From contig CM030849.1 in the NCBI GenBank assembly GCA_018105865.1, forward strand, positions 4,016,513 through 4,080,512: a stretch of DNA of 64,000 bases, read 5' to 3'. This DNA is from Metaphire vulgaris (Eukaryota; Annelida; Clitellata; Crassiclitellata; Megascolecidae). Positions 10,291 through 21,870 of the stretch are shown piece by piece. The translations under genes and the position numbers were made by a program. The notes below the pieces were generated by a model, which saw nothing but the letters and a program-made list of their open reading frames with translations, was not told the DNA's origin and searched no databases. Each line of letters begins with the position of its first letter. Within the stretch, counting starts at the first letter, position 1.

Positions 10291-10412
10291 CCTCGCTACG
10301 CCACTGATAACTGTTAATCGAAAAGTCAGACAAGGGGAATCGGATATGTCGGTTTTATAACAACACTCCCACTTGTTAATTATTATATTATTATTATTAT
10401 TATAATAACTGT

Positions 10413-10623
10413 CAGTGGCGTAGCGAGGCAAAGTTGCGCCCGGGGCGAGAAAAAAAGTGCCGCCCTCAATTCTCCGAAAAAGTCTGACAAGCAAAAAGCG
10501 TTATCAACTCTCCAAATAAGTCTCTGACAAGCAAACAAATCTAAGAAATCTCGAAAGTGCCGCCCCTAGAGCAAGTGCCGCCTGGGGCGCTTCGCCCCCT
10601 CTGCGCCCCTCGCTACGCCACTG
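10413..10623. mobile_element. CAGTGGCGTAGCGAGG MITE with 8-bp TSD
   Basis: CAGTGGCGTAGCGAGG and CCTCGCTACGCCACTG are inverted ends. Flanks are ATAACTGT and ATAACTGC. Two copies of the TCTGACAAGCAAA motif lie inside. A truncated right end of the same type precedes it at about 10290. Confidence 0.8.
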
Positions 10624-11483
10624 ATAACTGCTAAGAAACGTTTGGAAGTTGATCGCTGTATATTCACCGCGAAACTGATAGCTGTTGTGGGGGAGAGCAG
10701 CAGCAGAGGGGGAGAAAGGAGGGAGATTTATTGAGGACAAAGAAGATTTAGCCTGCGACTGAGAAAGTAAATGTTGCTTACGAGCGATTCTTTATATTAG
10801 CCCATTATCGCAGCGCAGGAAGCCACTATTATAATAGCAGTAGTCAATGTTCCCTCTAACGATTGCTGGCTCGTGTGCAAAATCAAAAACTCGTGAGCCG
10901 AGTTTTACAACAACAAAAAATGTTGTGTGTTTGTGCAAAATTTTGAAACCCACACAAAATAGCGTTAGAAATATTCTAATTTACTTTTCGTCTTATTTTG
11001 TCTGTTTTCATTGTAAAAGCATTGTCAAAGTTGTAAAACTAGCTTTACTAAAACTGGAGGTAGGCTACCATAGGGAAATGGCCAGTTGGCCACCACCGTC
11101 TGATTGCGCAATAGGGCCTAATAGGCCTATAAATTATGGCATATAGGCCTAGGCCTCTACACAGTACATTAACAGTAGCGTCTTTGCACGGTAATCAAAA
11201 TTAAACGAAATTAGCTGAAATGACATAAGTAAGTCGGTTTTCTAATTTTGAAGTGCAGAAGGAGGCTAATGGATGTATGCTTGATTCTAACGCTTCGAAA
11301 ACATGTCTTTGTGTCAGATCGTTAAAATTGAATAAGAATTTTAAAAATTGCTTTAACTCATTACATTTCAGCTTTCTCTCTATATCTCTATATCTTCTCT
11401 CCCTTAGTAAGTTAGCTTTTATATCATGCACGATTTTACTGTAATTTCATTGCGCGTCTAGGTCGCGATACTTTCCATTGCAA

Positions 11484-11484
11484 C

Positions 11485-11534
<50 letters not shown>

Positions 11535-11540
11535 CGATGA
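11484..11540. repeat. (GAT)n microsatellite
   Basis: An uninterrupted GAT/ATG run of about 17 units inside the hAT-type element. Confidence 0.95.
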
Positions 11541-11790
11541 GAATTTTATGCTAAATTTTGTCTCGGAACTTTCCATTAAAGCAAATCATCCACATCCTGT
11601 CGTTATTGTTCGTATTGCCGCTCAGTTCAGAGCAATGAAAACAAAAGTTTCAGAATATTTTGGAATAAATGAGAAAACAAGATTACTTGCTCATAGATTA
11701 ATTATTCGATGTTTTCCTATTTACTATTCAACAAAACGTCAACATTGCGCATAAAACAGTCGTTGTTATTGTCCGCTTAATTAAAGACGT

Positions 11791-11870
11791 TTAACCCCTT
11801 AACTGGGGACCCCGGATATATCCGTCCATTTTACATTGAGTTACAGTTAAATACCCAGTTAAGGGGTTAA
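11791..11870. mobile_element. piggyBac-like 76-bp MITE, copy A
   Basis: TTAACCCCTTAACTGGGG...CCCAGTTAAGGGGTTAA: CCCC/GGGG-terminated inverted repeats bounded by TTAA, the piggyBac target site. The length is 80 bp including both TTAA, identical to copies at 27240 and 63853. Confidence 0.85.
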
Positions 11871-12732
11871 TTGTCTTTAAGTACAGTAAACCAATCTGAT
11901 TTACCAAATTGCACCAGCGTGCCGTTGATTAATTTAGTAACGGTGGCCACAGATGTGCAACCGGTGCATATCCATTCAGACTGCGCTGCTGATGTTGAAC
12001 CTACGATAAGGTCATGGGCGCCCGCGCATTGGGACAAGAGGGGGCACTTACCCCTCCTGGAAAATGCAAATGCCAATATTTCACATTGAAATTTGAAAGC
12101 CTTGCTAAAATATTAAGCGTGACCAATGTGTTAATGTGTGTTTTGCCCCCTCCTGGAAAAATTTATGTGGCTTAACCGTGACCATTGTGGTTTGCCCCTC
12201 CTGAAAAAAATTCTGTGGGCGCCCATGCATAAGGTTCAAGTCTTAAGGAGTACCTGAAGCTATATTTCAGTAATGTTTGATAATCAATCAGACCAATTGC
12301 AAGTTTCAAGTTAGATATTCGAAATTTTCACCCAGCTGTATAGCCTACATGTGCGTGAAGTTACAACCGGCATCGAAGTTTCGATAGAAACCCCATCAAC
12401 CAACTCCACTTGAGTTGAAATGAATACTTTGCATCATGATTGCCGCCTATAATAACGAGATAGCATCACCTCACGCTAAGAAACTGAGCGAACAGACCTT
12501 GGTTAACTATACAGTGTAGGCCTAATTATTGACGAAAGTGGTAGAACTGCGCTTAAAGTTACCGTAGATTCTGCGACGGCGTTGCTTGATTGCTTGCATT
12601 ATCTTTTTATTTTAATATTCAATGACGCAATTTTTCTATGTTGCCTTCCCCTGCGCTAGGGCAAAAATCTGTGCGCTACGAGCTAGAAATCTGTGCGCCA
12701 GCACACAGTAGCGCAGCTTAGAGGGAACATTG

Positions 12733-12849
<117 letters not shown>

Positions 12850-13213
12850 GCCACTCTCAGCATTTAACAACCCAGTTCTCCTATATAAATTTTGAATTCA
12901 TTTACAGCTGTTACTGTCCTTTCGTCCAAACTGCTCCATTTGTCGGTTGAATAGTATTGAACAAGTCGAAAACGAGTAAATATATCGTCTACAGCAGCGT
13001 TTCTCAACGTGGGGCGTACGCCCCACCGGTGGGGCGTGGAGAAATTTAGGTGGGGTGTGAACGTTTAGCCAGTTCAGGCGAAGCGTGTCGTCTGATTTTC
13101 TATATATATTTTTTCTTCATTTTAGTGCAAATTTTTGTCATAAAAATCGAATGACGACCATTTTCACGAGAATATGCATGTATTTTTACGAGTATATATT
13201 TATATATATCATG

Positions 13214-13214
13214 A

Positions 13215-13276
<62 letters not shown>
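13214..13276. repeat. (TA)n microsatellite
   Basis: An uninterrupted TA run. It continues on the far side of the 13277-14361 element, which evidently inserted into one longer TA tract. Confidence 0.95.
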
Positions 13277-13277
<1 letters not shown>

Positions 13278-14359
13278 GGTCTATGAGTACAGCATTTTTC
13301 CTACCCAACCCAACCCGTGAATTGTTAGACTGTACCCGACCCGACCCAACCCATCATTAAAAATCTGTACCCAACCCGACCCAACCCACGGGTATACCAG
13401 TACCCGTCAATACCCGTGGTTGGGCCGTGTAAAATGTAAACACCGTTCCCCAATACAAAACCCCGTCTCGGCCATATTACCCACCCTTAAGCCGAAAAGC
13501 CCCCACCCCAAAAAAAAATAATGCTCATTTCACTAAAGTTTACTTCTGCTTAATTATTTTGCGCATTAATCTTCAATTCCTAAAGATTTCTGCAGAACTT
13601 AGTGTTATAATTACATGATATGGGACTTCAATCAACTGCTGAATCAGAGTCAGAGTAGAGCAACAGAGTTGAACAGACAGTACACATTGCACACCGCACA
13701 GTTCCGCACTGGCCTACGTCCTTTGCTTGATTGACGACAGGCAACCATTGACCACCTCATATCATTACGATCAGGCTTAGCGTATAGCTGGTGAATATGG
13801 TACTGCAGATTTACTTCTAAGAATCTAAGTACACCATAGTCAGACGTAGCAAGTGCCAACTATCAATAGAGCTAGCAATTTAGCAAGCATTGGATTGTAA
13901 ACCAATATCATACCAAATCTTTAGAAGTCCCTGCTGATGAAGCCATATTAAATATAACTGTTAATATTGAAACTGCAAGCAGGGAGACGTCAGCAATTTT
14001 AAAAACATGACGTCATGCACAGTATGCTGTCAGTAAGTACAACATAATACCAACTGTCTGCCTTTAATTTAAACAGGTAAGAAAAATTATAATATTAACA
14101 TCCAAAATCCACGAGCTTCTGAAGTCTGAACATAATTCTGTCAATTAATATTGTTGCTGTGAAATGAATGTGCAATTGTGAACCTGACATACGGGTATGA
14201 TAAAATACATCAATTTTCGGGTAAATTACGGGTATACCCGTACCCGTGACTGTTGTACCCGTACCCAACCCCACCCGTAAAATGTCTACCCAACCCATAC
14301 CCAACCCACGGGTACGGGTCGGGTGCAGGTAAACCCGGGTACGGGTATACCCACAGACC

Positions 14360-14361
<2 letters not shown>
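13277..14361. mobile_element. Inverted-repeat element with ACCCG/CGGGT subterminal repeats, nested in (TA)n
   Basis: The ends AGGGTCTATGAGTA and TACCCACAGACCCT are inverted. Both subterminal regions carry many degenerate TACCCGACCC/GGGTCGGGT units, a pattern known in some hAT-Ac-like elements. The centre has no intact ORF. Confidence 0.7.
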
Positions 14362-14405
<44 letters not shown>

Positions 14406-14525
14406 TATTTAATTATTCATTAGGTTTATTCTGCTACGCCTTTACGCCTTACAGTATTGAATGCAGATGGTTACATCAGTGGTTTTCACACAGGCTTACT
14501 TAGCCTCCTAAACCACTTAAAATCA

Positions 14526-14527
<2 letters not shown>

Positions 14528-14601
<74 letters not shown>

Positions 14602-14602
14602 G
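14528..14602. repeat. (ATT)n microsatellite
   Basis: About 24 ATT units inside the right part of the hAT-type element. The poly-Tyr frame is an artefact. Confidence 0.95.
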
Positions 14603-14857
14603 TGGGAGGTCCTTGGTGGAGCGTATGCCTCTTTGGTACAACCAGTGGGGCGTGAGAAGAAAAAGGTTGAGAAACACTGGTCTACAGGGTAGCTAAAAAA
14701 CGCACAGTGACAAATTTCCTGATATAATATCTAACAATTCAATCTTTAATGCCATTTTCTTACTTATTTATGCATTTTCTCTGTCTACTGACATCAATAG
14801 TGACTTCATCATTGTTTATCATAGTTTATTGGTAAAAAGTCGTTGACGTATAACAAA

Positions 14858-15118
14858 TTATGGAGTATCTGCGACGTGAGAGCATTGCGTTCCCTGAGCC
14901 TGACATGTGGCCCCCAAACAGCCCGGACTTGAATCCAGTCGACTACGCTGTTTAGGGCTCCCTTCAACAGATGGTATACCGTCGTCGACGTTTCACTGCA
15001 GTGGATCATCTGAAACAAGCGATTGTCACAGAGTGGAGCAAGCTGTCCCAGCGTTTCATTGACCGCGCAATTGGTCAGTGGCGTCGTCGGCTTAAATGCG
15101 TTGTCCAGCAGCATTAAA
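14858..15118 (+). pseudogene. IS630-Tc1-mariner transposase C-terminal fragment, broken
   Basis: The plus frame reads MWPPNSPDLNPVDYAV, then an in-frame TAG where Trp is expected, then GSLQQMVYRRRRFTAVDHL and on to a stop after VVQQH. SPDLNPVDY is the block around the third catalytic acid of this superfamily. The rest of the enzyme is missing, so the copy is dead. Confidence 0.85.
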
Positions 15119-15280
15119 GGAGGACACATTGAACATTTTATGCGAAGAAATCCATCCATGTACTGCTACAGTAAAACTAACTTCTGCGTTTTTGTAAATT
15201 TTAACGGTTGCATTTGAATTGGCACGGTAAAGTACAGTATTATCGCGTGAGAATTGTGCGGTTTTTTGGACCACACTGTA

Positions 15281-16450
15281 GAAATGGCTGATTGTGATTG
15301 GTCCCCGATGTACTAGACGACGTGTTGGTGTTATGAGGTGATCTTGTCGACTGATGACTGATGAGATTGCAGAGCGTGACGGCAGGTGGATGCCATCACG
15401 CGCAAGACTGTTTAATACTAAGGTATTTAATTGCCTTGGGTTCCTGCCATGCCTCAGGTTTTTAATTGCCTTGCATCACGCGTCGGGAATTACCAAAGAT
15501 TTCGAAAGATATAGGACGCTTCCTGATCGATAGTAGGGGAGAGTCTTGTAAGATACCGGTTTCATCGGGCAGACTTTGGTTGACTTTTGCCAGGAGATAT
15601 CGCGATTTCGATTGTTGAGTATTTTCACAAATATTATATAAATCTAGTGATGCAATCTACTTTATACGCAGGATATTTGAGCCAACATTTATTATCTTTA
15701 TAAATCATGCTGGCTAAGATTCTTGTATAACCTAAACTTTTCTTCTAGATCAATTTTGAAATGCTTGGTTTGTAATTCATATGAGTCATATCCTCGTCGA
15801 TCATAGCCATTAACATAATACATTAAGTCAGTGTCATGCAATCCAGAAACAACACGGCCCATTGTCAGACGTTCTAATGCTAGAATTTGTCCTTAATCAG
15901 GGATGTTCTATGCGATTTAATTGATACCCAATGCAAAAGGATCCGCCCAGGGATATTTTTACACCCCTAACACCCCTCCAACACCCCTAAATTTGAGGTC
16001 AACACCCCTCAAATTTGGTAATGTGACAATGGTATGCATAAAATATGCACACTAATTAGCTCCGGACACTCCCAATTTGAGGTCGACACCCCCAAATACA
16101 CAATCTTATAAATATCCCTGGATTCGCCCCTGCACAAGACTTTTCCTTATTTTATTTTATTTTTATTTAACTTATCTTTTTGTTCTTAAGAACTTTTGCG
16201 GTTGGCATTCAATAGGGACAAACAAATTCCATTAATACATGCCATTCGTAACAGTGTCAGTAATGAAGGATCTTACTAATTTTATATGCGAATCAACGAT
16301 AGTTCAAGATGAATGCAAATGGAAATCAATCAAGATCTAAATTTGTCTTGTGTCCATCACGTAGGGTGGACTCACTCGAGTTGAAAGCTCGGTCTCAAAA
16401 ATTCGGCGAGCAACTAACTTTCGGAAATTACGGCTTCGAAACAGTCAAGG
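15281..16450 (+). promoter_or_regulatory. 5' flank of tandem lectin-like gene 1
   Basis: Collinear with 21014-21870 and 27764-28622. A TATATAAA (15635-15642) aligns with TATATAAAG in copies 2 and 3 and is the best TATA candidate, but it is over 800 bases from the ATG, so a long leader or an untranslated exon would be needed. The immediate 5' region with TTGAAAGCT and GGCTTCGAA is also conserved. One MITE lies inside. Confidence 0.35.
15948..16120. mobile_element. CAGGGATATTT MITE, copy 1
   Basis: CAGGGATATTT and AAATATCCCTG are inverted ends. Flanks GATCCGCC and GATTCGCC agree at 7/8. The interior has ACACCCCTAAATTTGAGG blocks. Absent from the other tandem copies; a second copy lies at 45855-46028. 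Confidence 0.8.
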
Positions 16451-19087
16451 ATGAAGCTTGCAATTGCATTTCTAGCTGTCGGCAAGTATATATGGTGACA
16501 AATTCTACTCTAAAATTAACACTCAATGGGTCCATTCTCATAAAGCCTAGAATCTGATCTAGAAATATCGCTACGACAGTCAAGAAATGTCAAAATGTTA
16601 AAAAAAGACTGAGGTAAGATGTAATATTTTCATAAGACCATAGTTCGCGAGCCACATTTTATATTTAAAAGTTTTACATGACACTATTTTAGAAATTCTG
16701 GCGTCCATTGTGGCCGCAGATCTCGAATGTTCCCTCGAGCGAATGCCGTTCTGCAAACCACGCAGTCTGTCAATAACCGTTGATAACACACTGCGTCTTT
16801 TCATTGATGGCGTTGAATCAACAAATCTTCCGAATGCCAACGACTGGACAAAGGCAGACACCGTTCCACTCTCATGCTATGCACGCGTAATAGCAGTGCT
16901 GGCAACAGACGACGGTGCGGTGCGTGCTGGTATACTGGCTTCCACTGACGATGGCTTGGTGAAAACAAACGCTGATTGGAAATGCACAAGCGTTTATCAA
17001 CGAGGATGGGAAACAGTGGGCTTCGACGATTCCTCTTGGCCTTCGGCTAGAGCCATCGCAGTTCATCACACGTTCGCCTGTCCTTGGACGTGGATTGATG
17101 GAATAAGGAAAGACGCTTATTGGATCTGGACAGACAACTTCGTCAGAGACATTACTGGAGACCGAGTCGTGTACTGCAGAAAGAAACTTGGTTAGAACAT
17201 ATTTTCGTCTTATCTTGAAAGGCCACAAAATTTTTCGTTTACTTTGAGTGAATTATTTACTTTTAGTGCATTACATCCATATTGTTTCTTTCCGATGCAG
17301 TATTGATGTTAGTTGCATTCAAGAGACAATTCGTGTATCTCTTTGAGGTGTAATTAATCAATGCATCGACTACTTCTGCATCAGGTTTTAGTCAGCTCAT
17401 CATATGAGGACAATGAATTATGGAGTTAGCTGTAGTTATTTTGATATCTGTCTGCCTTCTGTCTTCGGTCATATTTGAAAGATTACGATTAATATTGACT
17501 CATATTTCAGTATTATAATATTAATGTTTGCAGAACAACACACTCTCCTCTTCTGGCTTTATGAAATGCTCTGCAAGAATAGAATAGTTGAACCCCTGAA
17601 CGTAGTAAACCAAAGACCCATAGGCCTACGTATAAAAACAAATAAACCAACGAAACTGTTGCCGTGATAATAAAGATAAATATTTTCGCTGATAATTTTT
17701 TTTAACGACATTTTATTGATTTTTTGGCCTCGCTATACGCCCAGTTTTATTATTATTATTATTACGAACATTTCTATAGCGCAAACAATCGCAAAGCAGC
17801 AAATGCACTCATGTCAGTTGCGAACCAGATCAATCAAACAAGAATGTCTTCAGTTGTTTCCTAAAAGATAACAGCGTCATGGTTGATTCAGAGGAACGCA
17901 ATGTTGCTGGCAGACTGTTCCAAACAACCGTTAGTTCAACATGAGCATCGCAAATAAGACGATTCATGTTTCCTGCGGTTATTTATTTCAGTTTTGTTTG
18001 CAGATTGGAGGAAATTTACTCACAGTCTACTTCCTCCCTGCCCTACGCGTAGTCTTTCCATAACTGTGGACAATTATATGATACTCTACTTGGATGGTGT
18101 CCAGCAAAGAGGTCTGCCAAACGCCAACGATTGGACAAAGGCAGATACCTTTCCGCTGCCACGGAACACACGAGTAATAGCAGTCAAAGGCACAGACGAT
18201 AGAATAGTGCGTGCAGGAGTACTCGCCTCCACTGGTGATGGCTACATACTTACCAATAGTTCATGGAAATGCACCAATGTATACCATGCTGGTTGGGAGA
18301 CGGTGTCCTACGACGACTCTGCCTGGCCAGCTGCTTTCGTCACTGGAATCCACCAGACGTATCCGTGTCCTTGGCAAACAGTCCCGGATATAAGACTTGA
18401 CGCTTACTGGATATGGACGAACAAATACGATAGCAGCGACGGAGGAGATGTGGTGGTATATTGCAGATTCAAGATAGGTAAAACCAATTCAGACTACAGT
18501 AATAGGTTTCGTTAAAATTTAACAAATTTTGACATCCTGAGCAGAGTATGAATCCTGAATATTAACCTCTGCAATATAACATTTAGCATCTATAGGCCTA
18601 GATAGAAGGAGTCGCATATTTGTCCTGCTAGTCTGGTCAAAATTTCTTTTAAAGAACCATCACTTTACATATTTTAAATTCTTGAAATAAATATTTGTTC
18701 ACGAATTTTTAAGGATAAACTGACTTTGGCCATAACCAAATATTTGATGCGTCGCATATTCTGAAAATGTTAACTATAGCTCATCCAATTATGTGTCCTT
18801 TGTAAACTTTTATAATCACTGTTGACAGTCGTTTATATCCGTATGTGGCGGACTTCTTCCTCTCTTCTTCATCTTCTTCTTTCTTCTTCCTCCTTCTTCT
18901 CCTCTTCCGTTAGCCTATCTTGGACAGAACGTTGAAATGACACGTACAGATCCCAAATGTCTCTTTCTCGTGCGTTCCTCCTCGCTGGCTGTTGTCCAAA
19001 GTTGCGCTGACTAGTGACCATGGCTCTTCGCAAATTTTCGCAGCTACATCAGCTTCGGTATCCACGGTGTCGAGCCAAATTTTGTGA
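16451..19087 (+). CDS. Secreted two-domain galactose-binding/lectin-like protein, tandem copy 1
   Basis: Exons 16451-16481, 16693-17190, 18004-18477 and 19044-19087 join in phase to 348 codons plus stop. Exon 1 plus the start of exon 2 give a signal peptide (MKLAIAFLAVEILASIVAA). Exons 2 and 3 each encode one ~155-residue domain sharing SLSITVDN, NANDWTKADT, AGxLASTxDG, WKCT..Y..GWE, DDSxWPxA, CPW and DAYWIWT. Domain 1 has six Cys, domain 2 four. The last exon adds a short Ser/Thr tail (ATSASVSTVSSQIL). Intron 1 has a GC-AG donor. The pattern resembles galactose-binding-domain-like folds, so a carbohydrate-binding role outside the cell is inferred. AATAAA at 19774 is a candidate poly(A) signal. 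The small last exon is the least certain part. Confidence 0.75.
17745..17931 (-). mobile_element. SINE-like insertion in intron 2 of tandem copy 1
   Basis: Begins with (TTA)n followed by CGAACATTTCTATAGCGC, the reverse of a SINE-type 3' tail. Copy 2 reads CCCAGTTTTAGTTCAACATG straight across (23140 onward), giving the empty site. Absent from copy 2, so inserted after that duplication or precisely lost. Confidence 0.75.
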
Positions 19088-20600
19088 TAGTATCCGTAAA
19101 CTCAAAGCTTTAGAACTAAATGTCTTGTCAAATATAGATTCATTTGGTCCCATGTTGCAATCTCGTCATGATAGTCCTGTTAGCGTCGCAAGCAAATCAA
19201 GAACGGAAAGCAATGGGATCAGAAGTTTGTATTTGTGCCAGTGAGTGGCAATATCTGTCCGGTTGGCTTATAATGGATGATTGGTCTTCACTATATCTCT
19301 AAAGGTTCCTACAGAATTTCTAGTGAGTCATTGCATTTGCAATGGCCCCGATGGGCTGCTGTGTTTGAAGTAGGCAGTGATAGCATATGATTGTGAGGAA
19401 TGTTTGGATTCGAGGCTGTCTCTGTCTGGTGCCAGTCTTTTGTTCAACTTGATCGTTTTATAACCTTTAATGTTGCTTATAGTGATAAAGGATGGCGGTA
19501 CTTAACTATGCCTGCAGACAAAATATGAAACCAATTCGTGATCTTACTGTTGGCTTTTCTGTTGTAGGCTAGATAAAGATTTGCCAGATTCTCAACCTCA
19601 CGTTTGAGCGCAAACTTTTCTACCAATGGCGAAAGACATTAAAGCTTGATACAGTAAATCATCTAGAGACGATTAGTTCGTTAAAATTGCACAACGCTTA
19701 GTTCATTATTTTAATCTTGGCAATTGTATGCATAACGTAGCGTAGATTAAAGGCTTAATCACTAATTTTCAGAAATAAAAACATTTCAAAATCTGTCATG
19801 CTTTATCTGAAAATTTTATTTTGAGTGCTTCGAACATCGGATTTTCAAAATCAGTAAACCTCTTGCCACTGCTGTCTCTCGTTACCGCTAATAAGAAGCA
19901 AAAGTAATTAAAATAATCAAAGCATGATAACATGCGTTATTATTTTAAAAGTCGAACGCATATTATTATTATATAAGATAGTCATTGCGATGCAAATCAA
20001 TATTTCTTTATTTGATTTAAATCAACCATGGCAGAAAGCAAGGTCACAACAATAAATTAGACTTGTCTTATTACTTCCCTTACGTATCAGCTGTAAATCA
20101 AAATATATTTGAAATTAGATTTGTTTTACATTTACTGTACGTCTTTAGAATAATAATCTCGCGTGGCAGCAAATTAAAAATTGTGCTATCCAGGCTCATG
20201 AAACATTCAGGGACGCAAATATGGCTTTGTCCCTCGTGTCCTGACACCGCTGTTTTTTTGGAATGGGCGTGGACACGGGTGTTTTTGGTTACGAAATAAC
20301 AATATTTTATTGTCAGAAGGCAAAAGAGCAAAAAAGGTCATCACCACACGTAAGCAATTTTAAGTCGAAAAGGTCATAACTTGAAAAATCAGGACACGGC
20401 CGTTTTTCTGACCAGGTTAAAATTAGGACACGGCCGTTTTTCTGACCAGGTTTGCACCCATAGAAATATCTGTCAATAACCTTGTAAAGGCTTGTTATAG
20501 GCCTACAAAGTTTATCTATCTGATACCGGTAAACACTAACCATCATTCAACAGAAACCTCTCTCAACCCACACGATCGTAATTTCATCTCGCTTTCACGC
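19088..20600 (+). other. 3' flank of tandem copy 1
   Basis: Collinear with 24949-26545. Frames here look open in places but carry out-of-frame indels between copies, so they are not conserved coding. Candidate AATAAA at 19774-19779. A repeat shared with copy 2 but not copy 3 occupies 20210-20460. Homology among copies ends at about 20560 (CATCATTCAACAGAAA). Confidence 0.55.
20210..20460. mobile_element. Inverted-repeat insertion shared by tandem copies 1 and 2 (copy 1)
   Basis: Ends GGGACGCAAATATGG and CAGGTTTGCACCC. Contains GGACACGGCCGTTTTTCTGA units and AAAAAAGGTCATCACC. The equivalent in copy 2 is about 26196-26445. Copy 3 lacks it (CTTATGAAACGTCTTTC at about 33478). Confidence 0.6.
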
Positions 20601-20960
20601 CTGCTGAATCAGTCATCCATGAAAATCTGCAACCGTGTCTTTTCTGAACATTGGAACTCGATCCTAGCTTTCCTCGCAGCCGTAGAACCTGTCAACAATG
20701 GAATCAGAATCCCCATTTCCTACAATTCCTGAATGATCTCTCCTCGTGCCTTCAGATCGAAGCTTACATCTTTTTTTCTCAAACCATTTCCTCCTTAGCC
20801 ACAACAACCTAGCCTAACTGACCCTCGGATACATTGGCCATTGCCTGGCTGATCATTCAATTTTCACATAGCCATTTTAAGGAAGACTAAGCGTCTAAGA
20901 ATAATATAAGCAGCTACTGCTGTATAAATCCATGCGCTATATAAATTCACAAGATTTTAC
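20600..20960 (+). mobile_element. SINE-like retroelement with (TTAC)n tail
   Basis: ATAAGCAGCTACTG, GCGCTATATAAATTCACAAG and a TTACTTACC tail match, over some 250 bases, the reverse complement of 48530-48790. Shorter copies are at 5763-5880 and 27575-27717. Confidence 0.6.
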
Positions 20961-21870
20961 TTACCTACTTACTTATTGACCAAGTCGAAAACGTCTAAAT
21001 GCTCGATATATCGCCTAGAAATGGCTGATTGTGATTGGTCATCGATGTCCTAGATGGCGTGCTGATGTAATGAGGTGATCTTGTCGACTGATGACTGATG
21101 AGATTGCAGGGCGTGACGGCAGGTCGATGCCATCAGGCGTCGGGAATTCCCAAAGATCTCGAAAGATGTAGGACGACTCCTGATCGATAGTGCAGCGTCT
21201 GAGAAGCCACCGGTTTCATCGGGTAGATTTCGGTTGATTTGCGCCAGGAGATATCGCGATTTCGTGTGTTGAGTATTTATACAAATACTAAGGTTCAGTG
21301 TCTTATATAAAGCTTGTGTTCTAATCTACTTTATATGCAGGATATTTGGCCCAACATTTATTATCTCTATAATTGGCAAGATTCTTGTAGTCTAAATATT
21401 TATTTTAGCCTGCAACAATATTGCATACATTTTTGTAATTAGCTTTTATTTTATATATTTGTCCTTGGCCTAAATCTAGAAATAGTGCCAACATTTGTCA
21501 GTATTGACTCTGCCTACCTAGCTGTGTGCTTCGCGCCACTTTTCCAAAATTCTAAAGGAAACGATGGATACACAATTATGATTTTTGTCCCTAAGAACTT
21601 TTACTGGCGACATCTGATACGGGCAAACAAATTCTATTAATACTTGTATATATTTCCCTTGCAACAGTATCATTGAAGACGGATCTTAGTGATTTTAACT
21701 GGGATTGACGATAGTAAGATGTGTTTAAATGCGCATGAAGAGCAATAATTGAGTTATGACTTTGTCTTGTGCTTATCGAGTAGGGAGGATTCATTTGAGT
21801 TGAAAGCTGGGTCTCGAAAATTCGTGCGAGCAACTAACATTTAGAAATCACGGCTTCGAAGCAGCCAAGG
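20961..21870 (+). promoter_or_regulatory. 5' flank of tandem copy 2
   Basis: Collinear with the copy 1 and 3 flanks. TATATAAAG at 21304 sits in a block (CTAAGGTTCAGTGTCTTATA) shared exactly with copy 3. It provides the empty site for the mariner/hAT nest of copy 1. Confidence 0.4.

Larger units (their letters stand above)
10845..12732. mobile_element. hAT-type element, ~1.9 kb, no intact transposase
   Basis: The ends CAATGTTCCCTCTAA and TTAGAGGGAACATTG are perfect inverted repeats of a widespread hAT terminus type. Flanks GCAGTAGT and GTAGTAGT agree at 7/8. It contains a (GAT)n array (11484-11540) and a piggyBac-like MITE (11791-11870). No ORF looks like a complete hAT transposase. Confidence 0.75.
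12995..14679. mobile_element. hAT-type element (1,685 bp) inserted in the mariner terminus
   Basis: The left end CAGCGTTTCTCAACGTGGGG and right end GGTTGAGAAACACTG are inverted. The perfect 8-bp duplication GTCTACAG lies at 12987-12994 and 14680-14687. Inside are two (TA)n tracts, another inverted-repeat element, an (ATT)n array, and 14483-14534, which is identical to part of the ankyrin-cGLR paralogue 1 gene. Confidence 0.85.
12990..15280 (+). mobile_element. Tc1/mariner-type element split by a hAT insertion
   Basis: The left end TACAG at 12990 resumes at 14683 as TACAGGGTAGCTAAAAAACG. The right end is CGGTTTTTTGGACCACACTGTA. The two are imperfect inverted repeats starting at TA. Copies 2 and 3 of the tandem block carry the empty site (CGCCTAGAAATGGCTGATTG at about 21013 and the equivalent at about 27763). 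Without the hAT the element is about 0.6 kb and holds only the end of a transposase. Confidence 0.8.

Noticed and set aside
18914..19020. Alternative terminal exon in copy 1 after the pyrimidine tract (TTCCGTTAG acceptor)
   Set aside because: Open in copy 1, but copy 2 reads GTTAAC and lacks the AG; the acceptor at 19043 is kept in both.
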